Shown: positions 50,618 to 60,454 of the stretch, piece by piece
Position numbering within the stretch: the first letter of the stretch is position 1
Layout: every line of letters starts with the position of its first letter
Assembly (NCBI GenBank): GCA_040754375.1
Contig: JBFMCT010000009.1
Coordinates: 26,560-90,559, forward strand
Length of the DNA: 64,000 bases
Source: Actinomycetota bacterium
Lineage (GTDB): Bacteria; Actinomycetota; Acidimicrobiia; Acidimicrobiales; AC-14
Reading direction: 5' to 3'
Program-made: the position numbers and the translations under genes
The notes under the pieces: generated by a model
The model's database searches: none
Told to the model about the DNA's origin: nothing
The model's input: only the letters and a program-made list of their open reading frames with translations

Positions 50618-52201
50618 TCAGCCGACGTCGCGGGTGCGGAAGCCTCGGGCCCCAGCGGCCGCCAGCGTGATCGCCAGGGCGGCCATCGCCAGCAGGGGCA
50701 GGGCCCGGATACCTTCTGCGGGGGCCAGAGGCGTGTGCTCGTACGGCGACACCGCCCGCAACCAGCCAGGCAGGTCGAGCAACTCGGCGAAGAAGCCGAT
50801 CACGAAGCAGGCGGCCAGGAACCCCCACACCGCGACCACGGCTCGGGGGAGCAGCCCGAACAGAGCCAGGGCGACGCCCGCCATGACCGCCACCGCCGGC
50901 AGGTACCCGAGGGCGTCGGCCATGCGCCGGGGCACCTGGCCGAGATCGCCCAGCACCACTCCGTAGGCCAGGCCCAGGCCCAGGCCCCCGGCCGCCAGCA
51001 CCACCGCCGACCCGCCTACTGCCACGGCCATGTGGCTCGCGACCCACCGCCAGCGCGACACGGGCGTAGCCAGCACCGGCTCGGCCCGAAGGGCCGTCTC
51101 CTCGCTGCGGAGCCGCTGAACGGCGCCGACCGCGAAGCCGCTGCCGATCAGGGCGAGGATCAGCAGCGTCGTGCCCAGGAAGGAGTCGACGATGCTGGCT
51201 CCGCCCCGGGCGATGATGTCGCGAACCGACTCGTCGAGGTCGGCCACGAAGTCCTCGACGTCGTTGGCCACCGATCCGTAGACGAGCCCTAGGGCCAGCA
51301 CCCCCGATCCCCACCCGACCAGCGAACCTCGCTGCAGCCGCACGGCCAGGCCGAACGGTGTGCCCAGGCCGGCCTTGGCCTCCGCCGGGCCCCGCCGGGG
51401 CGCCACCAGCCCCGCGCCCACGTCACGGCGGGACGCGAGGACGGCGGCCAGCCACAGGCAACCGGCGAAGAAGGCGAGAGGGACCACCAACGGCCACCAC
51501 ACGTCGCCCGCGAAGGGCCGCATCTTCTGGCCCCATCCCAGCGGCGACAGCCACGACAGCGTCCCGTCGCCCACGTCGCCCACGGCCCGCACTGTGTAGG
51601 AGACGCCCACCGCCAGCCCGGCCAGCCCCGACGCCACCCGGGTGTTCTCGGTGACCTGGGCGGCCACCGCGGTGATGCCGGCGAACACGGTCCCTACCGC
51701 CGCTACCGACAGCCCGAAGGTGAGCGAGCCGGGCCCATCCAGCCCGATGGCGGCGTAGCCGGCGGCCAAGGCCGCCCCCACCACCGCGTTCATCCCCACC
51801 ACCACTATCAGCGCGGCCGCCATGGGGGCGTGGCGCCCCACGACCGCAGCCCGCACCAGCTCCAGCCGCCCGCTCTCTTCCTCGGCCCGGGTATGACGGG
51901 ACAGCATGAACAGGCTCATGAGCCCGACCATCACCAGGGTGAACGAGCCCGTCTCGAAAGCCACTCGCCCGCCCAGGGTCTCGAGGCCCTGGGGCGGCCC
52001 GTTGAAGGCGATGGCGGCCGCGTTGCCCTCCACCAAGGCGGCCGCCCGTTGCAGGTCTTCGTCGGTGGGGTAGATGCCCGCCACCCCCGCGGCGCTGGAC
52101 ACGGCCAGGGCCACGATTCCCGCGACCCACACCCCGATCCGTACGCGGTCGCGGCGCAGGATGCTGCGGACGAGCACGGCCGTGGCGGTGAACTCGGTCA
52201 C
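50618..52201 (-). CDS. ABC exporter permease (ABC-2 type, 12 membrane segments)
   Basis: A 527-aa integral membrane protein made of two halves of about six helices, the architecture of large drug/antibiotic exporter permeases in actinobacteria. Halves start [15 protein letters not shown] and [18 protein letters not shown]; the loop [18 protein letters not shown] is typical, and the counterpart [24 protein letters not shown] follows in the second half. The GTG at 52201 overlaps the ATPase stop by 4 nt. Substrate unknown; a tetronasin-type antibiotic exporter is a reasonable analogue. Confidence 0.86.
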   Translation of the reverse strand: MTEFTATAVLVRSILRRDRVRIGVWVAGIVALAVSSAAGVAGIYPTDEDLQRAAALVEGNAAAIAFNGPPQGLETLGGRVAFETGSFTLVMVGLMSLFMLSRHTRAEEESGRLELVRAAVVGRHAPMAAALIVVVGMNAVVGAALAAGYAAIGLDGPGSLTFGLSVAAVGTVFAGITAVAAQVTENTRVASGLAGLAVGVSYTVRAVGDVGDGTLSWLSPLGWGQKMRPFAGDVWWPLVVPLAFFAGCLWLAAVLASRRDVGAGLVAPRRGPAEAKAGLGTPFGLAVRLQRGSLVGWGSGVLALGLVYGSVANDVEDFVADLDESVRDIIARGGASIVDSFLGTTLLILALIGSGFAVGAVQRLRSEETALRAEPVLATPVSRWRWVASHMAVAVGGSAVVLAAGGLGLGLAYGVVLGDLGQVPRRMADALGYLPAVAVMAGVALALFGLLPRAVVAVWGFLAACFVIGFFAELLDLPGWLRAVSPYEHTPLAPAEGIRALPLLAMAALAITLAAAGARGFRTRDVG

Positions 52202-53124
52202 CGGTGGCTGCCAGCCTCCTCGCCGGCCTCCTCACCGGCCAGCTCGTCGCCGTAGTGGCGCAGGAACAGCTCCTCCAGAGTGGGGGGCTGGCTGGTGAGG
52301 CTGCGCAGCCCCAGCTCGACCAGCCGGGCCACGGCTCCGCTGAGGTGGTCGGTGTCGACGTCGAAACGCACTCGGCCGTCCTCGGCCACCAGGTCGTGTA
52401 CACCGGGGAGGGCCTCCAGGCCTCCCGCGGGCCGGGTCGTCTCGGCGGTTATCGACGTGCGGGTGAGGTGGCGCAGCTCGGCCAGGGTTCCGGTCTGGAC
52501 GGTACGGCCGGCCCGGATGATGCTGACCCGGTCGCACAAGGCTTCCACCTCGGCGAGGATGTGGCTCGAGAGCAGCACCGTCCGGCCCTCGGCTTTCACC
52601 TCGTGGATGCAGGCCTGGAACTCCGCCTCCATGAGCGGGTCGAGGCCCGACGTGGGCTCGTCGAGCACCAGCAACTCGGCCGAGGAGGCGAGGGCCGCCA
52701 CCAGCGCCACCTTCTGGCGGTTGCCCTTCGAGTAGGTGCGGGCCCGCTTGGTGGGGTCGAGCTCGAAGCGCTCCAGCAGGTCGGCCCGGCGCTGGGGGTC
52801 GAGGTCGCCCCGTAGCCGCCCGAACAGGTCGATGACCTCGCCGCCGGTGAGCTTGGGCCACAGGTTGACGTCGCCGGGCACGTAGGCCAGCCGGCGGTGC
52901 AGCGCCACCGAGTCCCGCCAGGGGTCGCCCCCCAGCACCTGCACCTGCCCGGAGTCGGCCCGCAGGAGCCCCAGCACCACTCGGATAGCGGTCGTCTTGC
53001 CCGAACCGTTGGGCCCGAGGAAGCCGTGGACCTCGCCCTCGAGCACCTCCAAGTCGAGCCCGTCCAGCGCCCGGGTGGGACCGAAGGTCTTGACCAGACC
53101 GGCGATGTCGACGGCGGCAGCCAT
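52198..53124 (-). CDS. ABC exporter ATP-binding protein
   Basis: A 308-aa ATPase. Walker A is [15 protein letters not shown]-loop region [13 protein letters not shown], signature [12 protein letters not shown] (a variant of LSGGQ), Walker [14 protein letters not shown] and the H-switch in [13 protein letters not shown]. The C-terminal 80 residues form the usual DrrA-like accessory. It forms an exporter with the permease downstream. ATG start; the 135-bp gap upstream contains the divergent promoters. Confidence 0.92.
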   Translation of the reverse strand: MAAAVDIAGLVKTFGPTRALDGLDLEVLEGEVHGFLGPNGSGKTTAIRVVLGLLRADSGQVQVLGGDPWRDSVALHRRLAYVPGDVNLWPKLTGGEVIDLFGRLRGDLDPQRRADLLERFELDPTKRARTYSKGNRQKVALVAALASSAELLVLDEPTSGLDPLMEAEFQACIHEVKAEGRTVLLSSHILAEVEALCDRVSIIRAGRTVQTGTLAELRHLTRTSITAETTRPAGGLEALPGVHDLVAEDGRVRFDVDTDHLSGAVARLVELGLRSLTSQPPTLEELFLRHYGDELAGEEAGEEAGSHR

Positions 53125-53259
53125 CCGCCGATGCTACGTAGAACGTCGGTCGGGAACAGCGTCAGCCAGCACAGAGCCCGCCCTCGCGCCCGGAGTCCTG
53201 CAGCTGACGACTGGGCTGAACTGGGGGTAGTGCTGGGCGTCGCCTAATCTCGTCGCACC

Positions 53260-53643
53260 GTGGACACTGCTTCGACGACCCAGCGGGCGGGCTCACCGGC
53301 CGACGAGTTCATGCGCCGCCTGCTGCGGGCCCAGCCCCGGGGCGCCTCGTCCCGGTCGGCCGAGAACGTGTTCACGGCCTCGATCGCGGTGTCGACCGTG
53401 CGTTGCCTGCTGACCTACGTGGTCCTGCCGCTGCTCAAGCCGGTGGTCGACCTGAGCGGGGGGGTCGGGCCGGTGCTGGGGCTGCTGCTCGGCACGGTCT
53501 CGGCTGTGGCCATCCTCGCTTCCATGCGGCGGTTCTGGGCGGCCACCCACCGCTGGCGATGGGCCTACACCGCGGTTGGGGGTGCGATCCTCGTGATCTT
53601 GGCCGTGCAGGCCGTGGGAGACGTCGCCGCCCTCCTCTTATGA
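53260..53643 (+). CDS. Small membrane protein of unknown function
   Basis: A 127-aa protein with three predicted membrane helices: TVRCLLTYVVLPLLKPVV, VGPVLGLLLGTVSAVAILASM and AYTAVGGAILVILAVQAV. The N-terminal 35 residues are soluble. The RFWAATHRWRWAYTAVGG segment is recurrent in actinobacterial proteins I cannot name. GTG start. The YbaN-like gene follows 64 bp downstream on the same strand. Confidence 0.68.
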   Translation: MDTASTTQRAGSPADEFMRRLLRAQPRGASSRSAENVFTASIAVSTVRCLLTYVVLPLLKPVVDLSGGVGPVLGLLLGTVSAVAILASMRRFWAATHRWRWAYTAVGGAILVILAVQAVGDVAALLL

Positions 53644-53707
53644 CCGGCCCGGGAGGCCGGTCCAACAAGCAACTGCTGGGCGACCGTCGCCAGATGGTGG
53701 ACCAGTG

Positions 53708-54160
53708 ATGACCGTCCCTCCCGGTCAGCCCGCCGGCGGTGGTGACGCTGGGGCCCGCCATGGCCTGGTCCGTTGGCTGTGGATGGGCGGAGGATTCCTG
53801 GCCGTGGGTTTCGGAGGCGTGGGCGTGGTCGTGCCCGGGCTGCCCACGACCGTCTTCTTCATTATCGCGGCCGCCTGTTTCGCCCGGTCGAGCCCCCGCT
53901 TCGAGCAGTGGGTTCTCGACTTGCCCCGCATCGGCCCGCTCGTGCGTGACCACCGGGCCGGGCTCGGTATGCCCAGGCGGGCCAAGGTGCTGGCCGTCAC
54001 GATGATCGGGGCCGCCACCGGCGCCAGCGCCGGGTTGGCCATCACCAACCCCGCGGTCCGGGCCTCCGTGGTCGCCCTGGGGCTGGTGGGGGCGGCTTAT
54101 GTCCTGTTCCGGGTGCCGACCCGCGAGCGCGTGCTGGCCGAACGGGCCGACCGGTCCTGA
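53708..54160 (+). CDS. YbaN/DUF454 family membrane protein
   Basis: A 150-aa inner-membrane protein. The DUF454 signature is visible: G-x-G-V-V-V-P-G-L-P-T-T-V-F-F-I-I-A-A-A-C-F-A-R-S-S-P-R-F in the middle, followed by W-V-L-x-x-P-x-I-G-P-L-V-R-D-H, which loops between membrane helices. Function is unknown. ATG at 53708; a GTG one codon earlier is also possible. Confidence 0.84.
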   Translation: MTVPPGQPAGGGDAGARHGLVRWLWMGGGFLAVGFGGVGVVVPGLPTTVFFIIAAACFARSSPRFEQWVLDLPRIGPLVRDHRAGLGMPRRAKVLAVTMIGAATGASAGLAITNPAVRASVVALGLVGAAYVLFRVPTRERVLAERADRS

Positions 54161-54245
54161 CTTCCCCGGGGCCCGGCTCCTGCCCCGATCGGCCCGGTGA
54201 CGCGACTACCTTTCCCTACCGTGAGCTGCATAGAGGACGGATGCC

Positions 54246-54752
54246 GTGGCTGAGAAACCGATGCCGTTCAGCGAACTGCTCGCCGGCTACGGCACGGTCA
54301 CCATCGGCGAGGGCATGCAGATCGAGTCGGTCTTCGCCCTGCTCAAGCTCCGGGCCGAGGACGGCAGCGCGGCCTGGTCGGTCCGCCTCGGCGGCGCCCC
54401 CTTGTCGGCCGAGGAGCGGCTCGGGGTCCTCGAGGGCCTGACCACTTCGATCCGCCAGCGGCTGACCAAGGCCTGGAAGGGAACGCTGGGCCCGGGCAGC
54501 ACGGCCCAGGCCGGCCAGCTCGCCCCCGTACCTTTCAGTGAGCTCTTCGCTGGCCTGGAGACGGTGGGGGTCACCGACCAGTTCCTCATCGAGTCGGTGT
54601 TCGCGGTCATCAAGGCCCGGCGGTCCAACGGTGGCACCGTCTGGCACGTCCGGTCGTCGGAGATGAAGCTCAGCAGCGAGGAGCTGCTGGGCGCTCTCGA
54701 CGGTTACGCAGCCACGGTCCGCCACGACCTGGCCGCCTCCTGGAACTGGTAG
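54246..54752 (+). CDS. Internally duplicated protein of unknown function
   Basis: A 168-aa protein built from two copies of a ~70-residue unit. Copy 1 (residues about 6-78) and copy 2 (about 95-167) share PFSEL-L/F-AG, a V-T/D-x-I/L-I-E-S-V-F-A-x-x-K core (MQIESVFALLKLR versus FLIESVFAVIKAR), W-x-V-R, L-S-x-E-E-x-L-G-x-L and a final helix ending in A-x-W. No known domain matches. The start is a GTG at 54246 (V-A-E-K-P). Convergent with the helicase gene, 11 bp apart. Confidence 0.72.
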   Translation: MAEKPMPFSELLAGYGTVTIGEGMQIESVFALLKLRAEDGSAAWSVRLGGAPLSAEERLGVLEGLTTSIRQRLTKAWKGTLGPGSTAQAGQLAPVPFSELFAGLETVGVTDQFLIESVFAVIKARRSNGGTVWHVRSSEMKLSSEELLGALDGYAATVRHDLAASWNW

Positions 54753-54763
54753 CACGCCCTTCC

Positions 54764-57730
54764 TCATGACCGGCGGATGTCCTGGACACCCAGCCGGTCG
54801 AGCAGGCTGACTACCAGCTCGCCCCGGCGTTGAGACCAGCGCGAAGGGAAGGCTTCGAGGACGTGCCAGCCCGATCGCACCAGGGCCAGGTGCCGGTCGA
54901 CGTGGGCCGCCGGGCCCGATGGGTGCACCCCGCACTCGACGGCCGTGTCCCCGGGTGGGGCGCACACGTCGACAACATGGCGGCCCGTGGGGTAGCCCGT
55001 GCGGGCGTCGACCCCACCGAGGCGGAGGTCCCCGGCGATCTGGGCGGCCCATGCGGTGGTCTCCCCAGCCGGAGGGGGAGGTCCGGGGGGACGGTCGGCC
55101 CGGGCCACGTAGCCCGCCAGCAGGCCTCCGGGGGGAGGTTCGGCCGACATCACCAGTGTCAGGTGCCGGCGGGCCCGGGTCACGAACACGGCGAACAGGT
55201 GTGGGTCATCGACGAAGCGCCACGACGCCCCTGACTGGTCGGGGCCGACACCGATGCTGGCGATGACCACGTCGCGCTCGTTGCCCTGGAAGGCGTGCAC
55301 GGTCCCGACCCGCAAGCCCAGGGCGGCGATGTCGTCGGCCGAGAACCGGGCCAGTACGGCCGCCTCCAGGGCGTCGGCCTGTGCCCGGAACGGCGTGATG
55401 ATCCCCACGCTCGCTGCCCCGTCGCTGCGCAGCCGGGCGACCTCGGCCACCGCCCAGTCCACCTCGGCGGCCACGACGCCCGCCTTGTCGCGCTCTCCCG
55501 CCAGGCGCACGACGTGCACGCAGTCTCGGCCCTCGGTGCTGGGCTTCCGGGTGGCGACCTTGAGGCCCCCGCCGTAGAGGTGGTTGGCCACGAACTCGAC
55601 GAGGTGAGGGACCGACCGGAAGTGCTCGTCGAGGACGAGGACGGGCGCCACCGCCGCGGCCACGTCGAACGTGCTGTTGCGCCTCACGTCGAGGCGGGCG
55701 GCAACCAGGGGCCGGTCGGCCAGCCCGTGGAGCTCGACGACCTCGCGCAGGCGCTGGTCGGACAGGAAGGACACGTGGCGCAACTGGTTGGGGTCGCCCG
55801 CGATCACCGCTCGCCGCGCCCGCAGCAAGGCGGGGACGGCCAGGGGCTGGTCGATCGAGGACGCCTCGTCGACGATCACCAGATCGAAGGCCCCCGCCAG
55901 CGGCGGCAGCAGGTCGTCGATGTCGGGGAGCGAACCGACCCACAGGGGCAGGGCCCGGGTGAGCTTCTCGTCGTCCAGCCGGCTCAACTGGTGGCGGCGG
56001 GCCGCCCGCCCGCTGCGTAGGGCGGTGGCCAGGGCAGCCACGGCCGGCATGGTCGAGCGGTTCATGCGCGCCCCCGAGCGGGCCTCGGCGCTCAGCCACC
56101 GGGCCGTCGCCTCCCGGGCGGCGTCGCCTAGCCCGCGCAGCTCGGTCCATGCCTCGCCCAGTTCGAGCCCGCCCGCGGCCACCAGTCCCGACGCGATGCG
56201 GGTGGCCCGCGCTGTGCGCAGGGCGGTGGCTACGTCCCCTGGTGGCGTGCCCTCGGGGCACCCGGCCAGTTCGTGCAGCTCCCTGGACCGGCGCCGCTGC
56301 CGGCGTCGTGACCACCACCCGCGCCCGCTGCCGCCCGACACGGCGTCGAGCAACTGGGCCGCACGGGCCAGGTCGGCGGACGGGTCGAACAGGCGGGGGG
56401 CGAGGCGGCGGGACTCGTCCTCCTCGGCCCCGCCGCCCTCGGAGAGGGCCCGCTCGGCGGAAAGGCGGTCGACGACGGCTGCGGTGGCGGCCGCCTCGGC
56501 GGCGCGCGCCATCCGGTGGGCCTCGCGGGCCGCCGCCAAGGCGTCGTCGGCCACGGGTTGCAGACGTCCGCCAGCCAGGCGGGCGGCCAGGGCCTCGCGG
56601 CGTTCGTTCGACCCGAACACGACGGCCTCGGGGCCGGGCGAACGTTCCAGCAGGTCGAGCAGGGCGTCGACGGTGGCGTCGGTCTTGGCCGTGACCAGCA
56701 CGCTCTCGCCCCGGGCCAGGGCGTCGCAGGCGATGGCCACCACCGTGTGGGACTTGCCCGTCCCCGGGCCGCCGGAGATCAGGGTGACGGGCTCGTGGCG
56801 GCTGCGGACGACCGCCTCTCGCTGGGCGGGCGTGAGCAGGTAAGGCGACTCGACCGTGGCGGGGCCGAGGGAGCCTTGGGCGGGGCCGAGGTCGGGCGGG
56901 GGGCGGGCGTCGACGTAGAGCGAGTGGAACGCCGTCCAGCGCGGCAGCGGCCCCGCGGCCCAGGCCCGCAGGGACCCGGCCCGGCTCGCCGTCCCGGTGT
57001 CGTGGGTGGCGAAGACGCCCACTCCGGCCACGATCACCAGTCCCTCGGACCGCATCAGCTTCTCCGGCCCGTCGCCCGCGGGCACGACCCGGGAGGCCGG
57101 CAGGCGGGCGGCCGACGCGGTCGCCCGGGCGAAGCGCTGGAGGCCGTCGAGCCGGGCCAGCAGGGCGGCCGGGATGGTCACGTCCCTCATGCCGTCCAGC
57201 GCCCCGCCCCCGAGCTGCAGGTGCGCCTCCAGGCGGGAGCGCTCGTCCCAGTCGTCGACCAACTCGCTGATCTCCACGTCACCCGCGGGCACCAGCCGGG
57301 CGCTGCCGAGGGCGGGTGGGCGCACCGCCCTGACCGGGACGGTGACCAGCGGGTGGAACACCCGCCGGGGCCGCCCGTCCTCACCGGCGGCTCGTCCGGC
57401 CACGAACAGCCACCCCATCCGCAGGGACCGCTGTTCCGGACGGACCTGGTCGACGGCCGCCAGGCGTTCGCCGAAGCTGCGGTCGATGCCGACGGAACGG
57501 GCGGCTAAGTCATCGGGCGGCCCGGCCACCCTCATGGCCGCTTCGACGGCCCGCGAGCGAGCCCCGTCGTCGAACGGGCCGGGCGTGAACACCCTCACGG
57601 CCCCGGCCTCGACCCATCTGAACCACTCGGTCGGGACAGCCAGGCGGGTCGCTCTCTGCTCCCCCGAGGGCGCCAAATCGGCCAGGGCCCGCAGCACGGT
57701 CGCCGCCTCCTGCCTCCCCTCGTGGCCCAC
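54764..57730 (-). CDS. SF1 (Upf1/DNA2-like) helicase with C-terminal nuclease-like domain
   Basis: A 988-aa protein. Helicase motifs: Q-like LTPAQREAVV, Walker A ISGGPGTGKSHTVV, Walker B DLVIVDEASSIDQ, motif III DPNQLRHVSFLS, motif IV region VLDEHFRS, V GTVHAFQGNERDVVI and VI FVTRARRHLTLVM. The last 110 residues carry a PD-(D/E)xK-like pattern (HVVDVCAPPGDTAVECGVH, then HVDRHLALVRSGWHVLEAF), like Vsr or DUF559-type nucleases. The N-terminal 350 residues are unassigned. The start GTG at 57730 is chosen; the frame is open to 58015 but the extra part overlaps the divergent ktrB gene. Roles in DNA repair or phage defence fit this architecture. Confidence 0.8.
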   Translation of the reverse strand: MGHEGRQEAATVLRALADLAPSGEQRATRLAVPTEWFRWVEAGAVRVFTPGPFDDGARSRAVEAAMRVAGPPDDLAARSVGIDRSFGERLAAVDQVRPEQRSLRMGWLFVAGRAAGEDGRPRRVFHPLVTVPVRAVRPPALGSARLVPAGDVEISELVDDWDERSRLEAHLQLGGGALDGMRDVTIPAALLARLDGLQRFARATASAARLPASRVVPAGDGPEKLMRSEGLVIVAGVGVFATHDTGTASRAGSLRAWAAGPLPRWTAFHSLYVDARPPPDLGPAQGSLGPATVESPYLLTPAQREAVVRSRHEPVTLISGGPGTGKSHTVVAIACDALARGESVLVTAKTDATVDALLDLLERSPGPEAVVFGSNERREALAARLAGGRLQPVADDALAAAREAHRMARAAEAAATAAVVDRLSAERALSEGGGAEEDESRRLAPRLFDPSADLARAAQLLDAVSGGSGRGWWSRRRQRRRSRELHELAGCPEGTPPGDVATALRTARATRIASGLVAAGGLELGEAWTELRGLGDAAREATARWLSAEARSGARMNRSTMPAVAALATALRSGRAARRHQLSRLDDEKLTRALPLWVGSLPDIDDLLPPLAGAFDLVIVDEASSIDQPLAVPALLRARRAVIAGDPNQLRHVSFLSDQRLREVVELHGLADRPLVAARLDVRRNSTFDVAAAVAPVLVLDEHFRSVPHLVEFVANHLYGGGLKVATRKPSTEGRDCVHVVRLAGERDKAGVVAAEVDWAVAEVARLRSDGAASVGIITPFRAQADALEAAVLARFSADDIAALGLRVGTVHAFQGNERDVVIASIGVGPDQSGASWRFVDDPHLFAVFVTRARRHLTLVMSAEPPPGGLLAGYVARADRPPGPPPPAGETTAWAAQIAGDLRLGGVDARTGYPTGRHVVDVCAPPGDTAVECGVHPSGPAAHVDRHLALVRSGWHVLEAFPSRWSQRRGELVVSLLDRLGVQDIRRS

Positions 57731-57788
57731 CGGCCCACGGTAGAGGCTGGCGCCCGGCCCCTCCGGGCCCGCTAAGACGCCAGAGACG

Positions 57789-59162
57789 GTGTCAGGGTCG
57801 TTAGCGTGCGGGCCAGTGGGGCCCGCCCGAACGCACAAGCTCCTGCGCCACCCGGCGCAGTACGTCGTGCTGGCCTTCGTGGCCGCCAGCGTGCTGGGTG
57901 CCGTGCTCCTCTCGCTCCCGGGCGCCACCCGCAGTGGCGAGGGGGCGCCAGCTATCACCGCCCTGTTCACGGCCACCTCCGCTGTCTGCGTCACCGGCCT
58001 TGCCGTTGTCAGCACCGGGGACTACTGGAGCGGGTTCGGGCAGTGGGTGATCCTGGCCCTCATCCAGGTCGGCGGGTTCGGGATCATGACCCTCACGTCG
58101 CTGATCGTGCTCGTGCTGGCCAAGCGGCTGGGCCTGCGCCACCGGCTGCTGGCCGCGGCCGAGACGGGCTCGCTCAACCTGGGCGACGTGCGCACGCTGC
58201 TCATCGGGGTGGCCCGGCTCAGCCTGGGAGTGGAGGCGGCCGTCGCCCTCGTGCTGACGGCCCGGTTCGCGTTCAGCCATGGGGAACCGTTCAGCCGGGC
58301 CCTCCACCTCGGCATCTTCCATGCCGTCTCGGCCTTCAACAACGCCGGTTTCTCTCTGTTCAACGACAGCCTCATCGGGGTGAACCGCGACCCAGTGATC
58401 CTGCTCGTGGTCGCGGCCACGATCATCGCCGGGGGCCTGGGCTTTCCCGTGTGGGTGCAGATCGCCCGGATGCCCCGCACCCCCCACCGCTGGAACCTGC
58501 ACACCAAGCTCACCGTGGTCACGACCCTGGGCCTTATCGGGGTCGGTTGGGCCCTGTTCGCCTGGTTCGAGTGGACCAATACCCGCACCCTGGGGAACAT
58601 GTCGGCCACCGACACGCTGGTCAACGCCTTCTTCCACTCGGTGACACCCCGCACCGCCGGGTTCAACTCCGTCGACATGGCCTTGCTGCGCGAGCCGTCG
58701 CGGCTCCTGACCGAGGCCCTGATGTTCATCGGCGGCGGGAGCGCGTCGACGGCCGGGGGCATCAAGGTGACGACCTTTGCCCTGCTGGGCTGGGTCATGT
58801 GGGCCGAGGTTCGAGGCGAACCCGACGTGGTGATATTCGAGCGGACCGTGCCGTCCCAGGCCCAGCGCCAGGCCCTCACCGTGGCCCTCATGGCCATCGG
58901 GACGATCGTCGTGTCGACCATGGCTCTCATGGCGACCACCGGCCTCCCGCGAGCCGACCTGCTGTTCGAGGTCGTCTCGGCCCTGGGGACCGTCGGGTTG
59001 TCCACTGGGGTCACCCCCCTGCTGTCCGGAGGGTCACAACTGTTGGTGGTCGTGCTGATGCTGCTGGGCCGGGTCGGCCCGCCGACGCTGTTCGCCGCGC
59101 TGGTCCTGCGCGAGCGCGGCCGGCAGTACCGTCATCCTGAAGAAAGGCCGATCATTGGTTGA
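57789..59162 (+). CDS. ktrB: TrkH/KtrB-type potassium uptake channel
   Basis: A 457-aa membrane protein with the four-fold M1-P-M2 repeat. Pore loops: TATSAVCVTGLAV, SAFNNAGFSLF, VTPRTAGFNSVD and SALGTVGLSTGVT, each with the conserved Gly of the selectivity filter, and IGGGSASTAGGIK in the M3 gate region. The partner RCK protein overlaps by 8 nt, so this is a KtrAB system. The outermost GTG (57789) is used; another GTG at 57816 starts closer to the first helix. Confidence 0.92.
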   Translation: MSGSLACGPVGPARTHKLLRHPAQYVVLAFVAASVLGAVLLSLPGATRSGEGAPAITALFTATSAVCVTGLAVVSTGDYWSGFGQWVILALIQVGGFGIMTLTSLIVLVLAKRLGLRHRLLAAAETGSLNLGDVRTLLIGVARLSLGVEAAVALVLTARFAFSHGEPFSRALHLGIFHAVSAFNNAGFSLFNDSLIGVNRDPVILLVVAATIIAGGLGFPVWVQIARMPRTPHRWNLHTKLTVVTTLGLIGVGWALFAWFEWTNTRTLGNMSATDTLVNAFFHSVTPRTAGFNSVDMALLREPSRLLTEALMFIGGGSASTAGGIKVTTFALLGWVMWAEVRGEPDVVIFERTVPSQAQRQALTVALMAIGTIVVSTMALMATTGLPRADLLFEVVSALGTVGLSTGVTPLLSGGSQLLVVVLMLLGRVGPPTLFAALVLRERGRQYRHPEERPIIG

Positions 59163-59862
59163 CAAGAACTCCGGACGCCTCGGGAGCCGCCGCCACGGGC
59201 CCCGCCTCGACGTGGGCGAACCCGTCGTGGTCGTGGGCCTGGGTCGGTTCGGGGGGGCGGTGGCGGCCGAGCTGATGCGGCTCGGCTTCGAGGTGCTGGG
59301 CATCGACGGCGACGCCGAGCGGGTGGCCTATTACGCCGACATGCTCACCCACGTCGTCCAGGCCGACTCGACCAACGAGAACACCCTGCGCCAGCTCGGC
59401 TGCGATGAGTTCCGCCACGCCGTCGTCGGTATCGGCAGCGTGCTCGAGGCCAGCATCCTGACCACTGCCGCCCTGGCCGATATGGGCGTTCCCAACATCT
59501 GGGCCAAGGCCGTCAGCCGGCCCCATGGGCGCATCCTCGAACGGGTGGGTGCCCACCACGTCATCAACCCCGAGCACGACATGGGCCACCGCGTCGCCCA
59601 CCTCGTGGGCGGGCGCATGATCGACTGGTTCCAGCTCGACGAGGACTTCGCCATGGTCGAGACGGCCGTCCCCAAGGGCCTCGTGGGACCGACGCTGGCC
59701 GAGCTGGAGATCCGTGCCCGCCACGGGGTGACGGTGGTGTGCGTCAAGCAGCCCGGGGAGGGCTTCACCTACGCCACCCCCGACACCCGGTTCCAGGAGG
59801 GCTCGGTGCTGGTGGTGGCCGGGCCCAGCCGGCGGGCCAGCGAGTTCGCCCACCTCGACTGA
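59155..59862 (+). CDS. ktrA: KtrA/TrkA-type RCK regulatory protein
   Basis: A 235-aa cytoplasmic gating subunit. RCK_N shows the NAD/ATP-binding VVVGLGRFGGAVAAELMRLG and the acidic end of strand 2 (VLGIDGDAERV); RCK_C covers about 150-230 (LVGPTLAELEIRARHGVTVV, then FQEGSVLVVAG). TTG start overlapping ktrB by 8 nt gives tight coupling. Together they take up potassium, opposite to the antiporter at 5068. Confidence 0.9.
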   Translation: MVDKNSGRLGSRRHGPRLDVGEPVVVVGLGRFGGAVAAELMRLGFEVLGIDGDAERVAYYADMLTHVVQADSTNENTLRQLGCDEFRHAVVGIGSVLEASILTTAALADMGVPNIWAKAVSRPHGRILERVGAHHVINPEHDMGHRVAHLVGGRMIDWFQLDEDFAMVETAVPKGLVGPTLAELEIRARHGVTVVCVKQPGEGFTYATPDTRFQEGSVLVVAGPSRRASEFAHLD

Positions 59863-59889
59863 CGGCCGGCGAGCTACCGTCCACCGCTG

Positions 59890-60426
59890 ATGGGGACGGA
59901 CTACCGGTTCGTGACGGTGTGGCGGGTGGCGGCGACGGTCGCCGAGGTCAAGGCGGTGCTCAGCGACGGGGCATCGCTCCCCCGCTGGTGGCCGTCGGTC
60001 TACCTGGGCGTCAACGAGCGCGAGCGGGGCGGGCCCGACCTGGTGGGATCGGCCGTAGACCTGCACACCAAGGGCTGGTTGCCTTACACGCTGCGGTGGA
60101 CGCTGCGCATCACCGAGCCGGTGACCGACGAGGGGTTCGCCCTGACGGCCGAGGGCGACCTCGAAGGCGAAGGCCGGTGGTTCTTCGAGCAGGACGGGCC
60201 CGAGGTCGTGATCACCTATCACTGGCGGGTGGCGGCCAACAAGCCCCTGCTGCGCCGCCTGAGCTGGCTGCTCAAGCCCGCCTTCGCGGCTAATCACCGC
60301 TGGGCCATGGCCCGGGGCGAGGAGAGCCTGGCCCTCGAGCTGCGCCGGCGGCGGGCGGCCACCGACGAGGAACGAGCCCGCGTCCCGCCTCCGCCTCCGG
60401 CCACGTTCGGCCGGCTGGTGCGGTAG
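59890..60426 (+). CDS. SRPBCC-superfamily ligand-binding protein
   Basis: A 178-aa protein with the helix-grip fold: TVWRVAATVAEVKAVLSDGASLPRWWPSVYLGV, then LPYTLRWTLRITEPV and VVITYHWRVAANKPLLRRLSWLL. The polyketide-cyclase/dehydrase-like type binds hydrophobic ligands; the ligand is unknown. The C-terminal 30 residues are basic and Pro-rich. ATG start 27 bp after ktrA. Confidence 0.85.
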   Translation: MGTDYRFVTVWRVAATVAEVKAVLSDGASLPRWWPSVYLGVNERERGGPDLVGSAVDLHTKGWLPYTLRWTLRITEPVTDEGFALTAEGDLEGEGRWFFEQDGPEVVITYHWRVAANKPLLRRLSWLLKPAFAANHRWAMARGEESLALELRRRRAATDEERARVPPPPPATFGRLVR

Positions 60427-60454
60427 TGGTCCGGCCCGACATGGCCGGGCTTGG

